Of a stretch of DNA of 9,080 nucleotides, positions 7,432 through 9,080 are shown one piece after another (position 1 is the first letter of the stretch; each line of letters begins with the position of its first letter). The stretch is from positions 1 through 9,080 of the forward strand of contig CAYMLL010000303.1 of assembly GCA_964390645.1 (NCBI GenBank), read 5' to 3'. The position numbers and the translations under genes are program-made. This stretch comes from CAYMLL01 sp964390645 (GTDB taxonomy: Bacteria; Planctomycetota; UBA8108). The notes under the pieces are model-generated. The model saw only the letters and a list, made by a program, of their open reading frames with translations, did no database searches and was not told where the DNA came from.

Positions 7432-7795
7432 TCATTGGCTCGCGGAGGAACCCGCCCGACTCTTTTCAGATTTCGCTCTCGAAACGACTTCACCGGTTAG
7501 CGGGAGTCGGGCACGGTAGAGCCGATACGTCCCCGCTCCCGTGATGAACAACGTCCGTCCGTCCTTGCCTCCAAATGCGAGCCCGGAAATACTGGTCGGA
7601 ATTCCCAGGTCCGGGTGCGGCCTGGCGACGGTCAGCGCCGCGAGCTTCTTCCCACCCGGCGTGAAGACGGCGACGGCCGCACCCGGCTGCAAGAGGGTCG
7701 GAGGCGTCGACGTGCGTGCCGTCAGCCTGTCGAAGCTCGAACTCGAGACCCGATGCCCGGCTTGAACCACCCCCGGTGCCATGAGCGCCACACAC
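7432..7795 (-). pseudogene. SMP-30/gluconolactonase remnant, N-terminus missing and frameshifted
   Basis: The last part (7683-7432) reads AAVAVFTPGGKKLAALTV, then GLAFGGKDGRTLFITGAGTYRLYRARLPLTG. This is the closing blade of the SMP-30/gluconolactonase/LRE-like beta-propeller (VFxPxGKxL, then FGGxDxxTLFIT). The segment expected just before it, of the type DGxxVDA, appears in the adjacent frame as ADGTHVDAS at about 7726-7700. This suggests a frameshift near 7685-7705. The preceding two thirds or more of the enzyme are absent, and nirC begins its end only about 50 bases upstream. An intact family member is usually around 300 residues and hydrolyses lactones or similar esters; this fragment should be inactive. 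A GTG at 7791 could start a 119-residue product, but nothing supports its expression. Confidence 0.7.
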
Positions 7796-7818
7796 CGCTT
7801 CCGACGCTGACTTACCCC

Positions 7819-7840
7819 CTCGATCCGGGACGGGATCGAG
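7819..7840 (-). terminator. Perfect inverted repeat just after nirC
   Basis: CTCGATCC (7819-7826) and GGATCGAG (7833-7840) form an 8-bp stem with a six-base loop, three bases beyond the nirC stop codon. No T-run follows on the minus strand, so factor-independent termination is uncertain. It may instead protect the mRNA end or bind a protein. The core CTCGATC/GATCGAG recurs at 2319-2328, also directly after a stop codon. Confidence 0.45.
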
Positions 7841-7842
7841 TG

Positions 7843-8664
7843 TCAGGATTCCGCGTCAAATCCTCCTCCATGGCCGGCCTCCCCGGCACCCCCTCGTCGG
7901 TGAAGTCCTGCCGCCACCCAGTAGCCAACACCCATACACACGGCACCGGCGAAGGTGTTTCCGAGCGTCACCCAGAGCAGGTTATGCGCCATCCCGAGCC
8001 ATCCGGAAGCGCTCATTCCGTTGAGGAAAAGATTCGCGCTCAGCAGCGTCATGTTCGCAACGCAGTGCTCCAGTCCAAGGCCGATGAACCCGAGTAAGCA
8101 CCAGAAAATGAGAATGCACTTCGTGGAGTCGCTCGTCGTTCGAGCCGACATCCAGAGAGCCAGGCAGATCAGCCAGTTGCAGGCAACGCCGCGCGCAAAC
8201 AGGTGAAGGGCAGCGGACTGCGACTTGTGCTGCGCCACCTTCTCGAGCAACTCTCCGCCAAGGTTGCCCCCGTCCCATCCGACGCCTGCCGCGATGAGCG
8301 CAGCCAGCCCGACAGAGCCCACCAGATTGCCCGACCACGATGCACTCCAGACCGCCACAACCTCGCCCAGGGAACAGCGCTTCGTGAGGGCTCCGAACGC
8401 CATGTACATCGTGTGGCCGGTATAGAGCTCGGCCCCGGCAAACACGACGAGCGTCAGGGCGATTCCGAACGCCGATGCCATCACGACCTTCTGCGCCCCT
8501 GCCGGAACCGCTGCGCCAAGGGCAAAGATGAGCACGATCCCGAAGCCGACGTAGACCCCGGCCATCACCGCCCCGGCGAGAAATCCCACAGGGTTCTCCC
8601 GTAAGTTCGCCGACTTCCCGGCTCCGCTCACGGACAAAGCTTCGACTGTGTCGGTATAGGGCAT
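7843..8664 (-). CDS. nirC: NirC-like formate/nitrite family channel
   Basis: The product has 273 residues, close to the length of enterobacterial NirC. It is a formate/nitrite transporter family integral membrane protein, expected to form a pentamer and pass nitrite or similar small monovalent anions across the inner membrane. Six hydrophobic segments can be seen. Family landmarks are NPVGFLAGAVMAGVYVG (24-40), AELYTGHTMYMAFG (78-91), WSGNLVGSVGLA (110-121), ARGVACNWLICLALWM (157-172), LEHCVANMTLLSANLF (198-213; central pore His200 and Asn204) and HNLLWVTLGNTFAGA (227-241). Similarity to NirC in the first and last segments is stronger than to FocA. The C-terminal tail is Gly- and His-rich. 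The start at 8664 (MPYTDT) was chosen because GGAG lies six bases upstream and it matches NirC N-termini. The Met at 8760 would add 32 residues unlike the family. No nitrite reductase gene is nearby, so the substrate remains an inference. Confidence 0.92.
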   Translation of the reverse strand: MPYTDTVEALSVSGAGKSANLRENPVGFLAGAVMAGVYVGFGIVLIFALGAAVPAGAQKVVMASAFGIALTLVVFAGAELYTGHTMYMAFGALTKRCSLGEVVAVWSASWSGNLVGSVGLAALIAAGVGWDGGNLGGELLEKVAQHKSQSAALHLFARGVACNWLICLALWMSARTTSDSTKCILIFWCLLGFIGLGLEHCVANMTLLSANLFLNGMSASGWLGMAHNLLWVTLGNTFAGAVCMGVGYWVAAGLHRRGGAGEAGHGGGFDAES

Positions 8665-8670
8665 CGGGCT

Positions 8671-8674
8671 CTCC
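8671..8674 (-). promoter_or_regulatory. Shine-Dalgarno GGAG fixing the nirC start
   Basis: On the minus strand GGAG is followed by six bases and then the ATG at 8664. This supports the short NirC-like N-terminus over the upstream ATG at 8760. In the rest of 8665-8833 I see no clear FNR-type or NarL-type site and only weak promoter-like hexamers. Confidence 0.65.
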
Positions 8675-8833
8675 GAGGGCTCGAGTCGGTCTTGCAGAGA
8701 AGAAATACATAGTCCATCTCTTTCCCTGATGCCAACTTCAAGAGCCCCATCGACTTTCACGCAGCCGCGCAGGATGCTTGCTCATCTCCTACGCGTCCGT
8801 CAGCCTCCTGGCTGCGGGCACCGTGTGGATGCC

Positions 8834-8852
8834 GGGCGTTGGTTCATGAATC
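8834..8852 (+). repeat. Candidate left terminal inverted repeat of the right IS5 element
   Basis: GGGCGTTGGTTCATGAATC lies 62 bases before the transposase start, a normal distance for the left end of an IS5-type element. It matches the reverse complement of 356-374 at 14 of 19 positions, with the first eight identical. It also generally resembles IS903-type termini. The rest of the element lies beyond the window. Confidence 0.5.
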
Positions 8853-8913
8853 GCCCCCGACGGAAGTGCCGTATCATTCGAACTCTGCGAACCGTTCGTG
8901 AAGAACCGGGTGC

Positions 8914-9080
8914 ATGCCCGCTGTGAAGTCGAGTCTCGTTCACCCGGCCTACAAGACCGAGTACCGCGTCAGGAACTGGCGTCAGCACGAACAAGGGCCA
9001 CGTTCGCGAGGAGATGTGACGATCCGGTTCAGCGAGGAGGCGACCGCGGACTGGATCTCGAAATCAACTGGAAGGCGAGG
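8914..9080 (+). CDS. IS5-family transposase, N-terminal part, cut by the window edge
   Basis: From ATG at 8914 the frame stays open to the end of the window (55 codons). It begins MPAVKSSLVHPAYKTEYRV, continues RNWRQHEQGPRSRGDVTIRF, and ends in SEEATADWISKSTGRRG. The pattern NWR(x)Y/H(x)n RGD(x)T(x)xFSEEA(x)xW, followed by a TGRRG-like turn, is the conserved N-terminus of IS5-family DDE transposases. An in-frame TGA at 8899-8901 leaves ATG 8914 as the only reasonable start; the ribosome site is weak, as is usual for transposases. Whether the gene is intact downstream cannot be seen. It points the same way as the broken copy at the left edge. The two fragments cover opposite ends of the protein, so they cannot be compared to test whether they are the same element. 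Confidence 0.78.
   Translation, partial: MPAVKSSLVHPAYKTEYRVRNWRQHEQGPRSRGDVTIRFSEEATADWISKSTGRR

Noticed and set aside
8665..8760. A 32-residue N-terminal extension of NirC
   Set aside because: It is unlike NirC N-termini and lacks a supporting ribosome site; the Met at 8664 has one and matches the family.
349..8907. A 12-base direct repeat TCGTGAAGAACC at 349-360 and 8896-8907
   Set aside because: A match of this length is expected by chance about once or more in 9 kb, and the two copies do not occupy equivalent places in the IS ends.
1..9080. CRISPR array, tRNA or rRNA genes
   Set aside because: I saw no regularly spaced repeats, no tRNA-like cloverleaf consensus and no rRNA signature on either strand.

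Overview
The window looks like chromosomal DNA of a planctomycete (Planctomycetota). The strongest evidence is the adjacent pair of DUF1592-type and DUF1552-type genes. The first encodes a planctomycete cytochrome c-like domain followed by DUF1587/DUF1595/DUF1592/DUF1588/DUF1585 modules. Verrucomicrobia and some myxobacteria also carry such pairs, so the assignment is probable rather than certain. The DNA is visibly GC-rich, and long antisense open frames run over the real genes.

Layout. Bases 1-374 are the 3' end of a degenerate IS5-family insertion sequence: a transposase C-terminus with two frameshifts and a probable terminal inverted repeat. Bases 375-633 hold no gene I can support. A plus-strand gene (634-2070) encodes a secreted protein with two SnoaL/NTF2-like domains and a DUF1579-like C-terminal domain. 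It converges with a minus-strand block. Read in the minus direction, that block contains nirC, a formate/nitrite-type channel (8664-7843), closed by an inverted repeat. Next come a broken SMP-30/gluconolactonase remnant (about 7795-7432), an unrecognised 55-codon frame (7417-7250), and a WD40 lipoprotein (7249-6278). The block ends with the DUF1592-type cytochrome-like protein (6252-3721) and the Tat-type DUF1552 protein (3662-2334). At the right edge a second IS5-family element begins, with a probable left inverted repeat at 8834-8852 and a transposase N-terminus from 8914 that runs out of the window.

How the genes may work together. The WD40, DUF1592-type and DUF1552 genes are closely spaced on one strand (25 and 58 bp gaps). 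All three products carry export signals, so they plausibly form one operon for a cell-envelope complex: a lipid-anchored seven-blade propeller, a possible haem protein and a Tat substrate. No biochemical role is established for DUF1552/DUF1592 pairs as far as I know. The NTF2-domain protein and the NirC channel look like independent genes.

The most notable points are the two same-orientation IS5 ends bracketing about 8.5 kb, the frameshifted transposase and gluconolactonase remnants, the small frame joined to the WD40 gene by an in-frame TGA-ATG, and the three-gene envelope operon.
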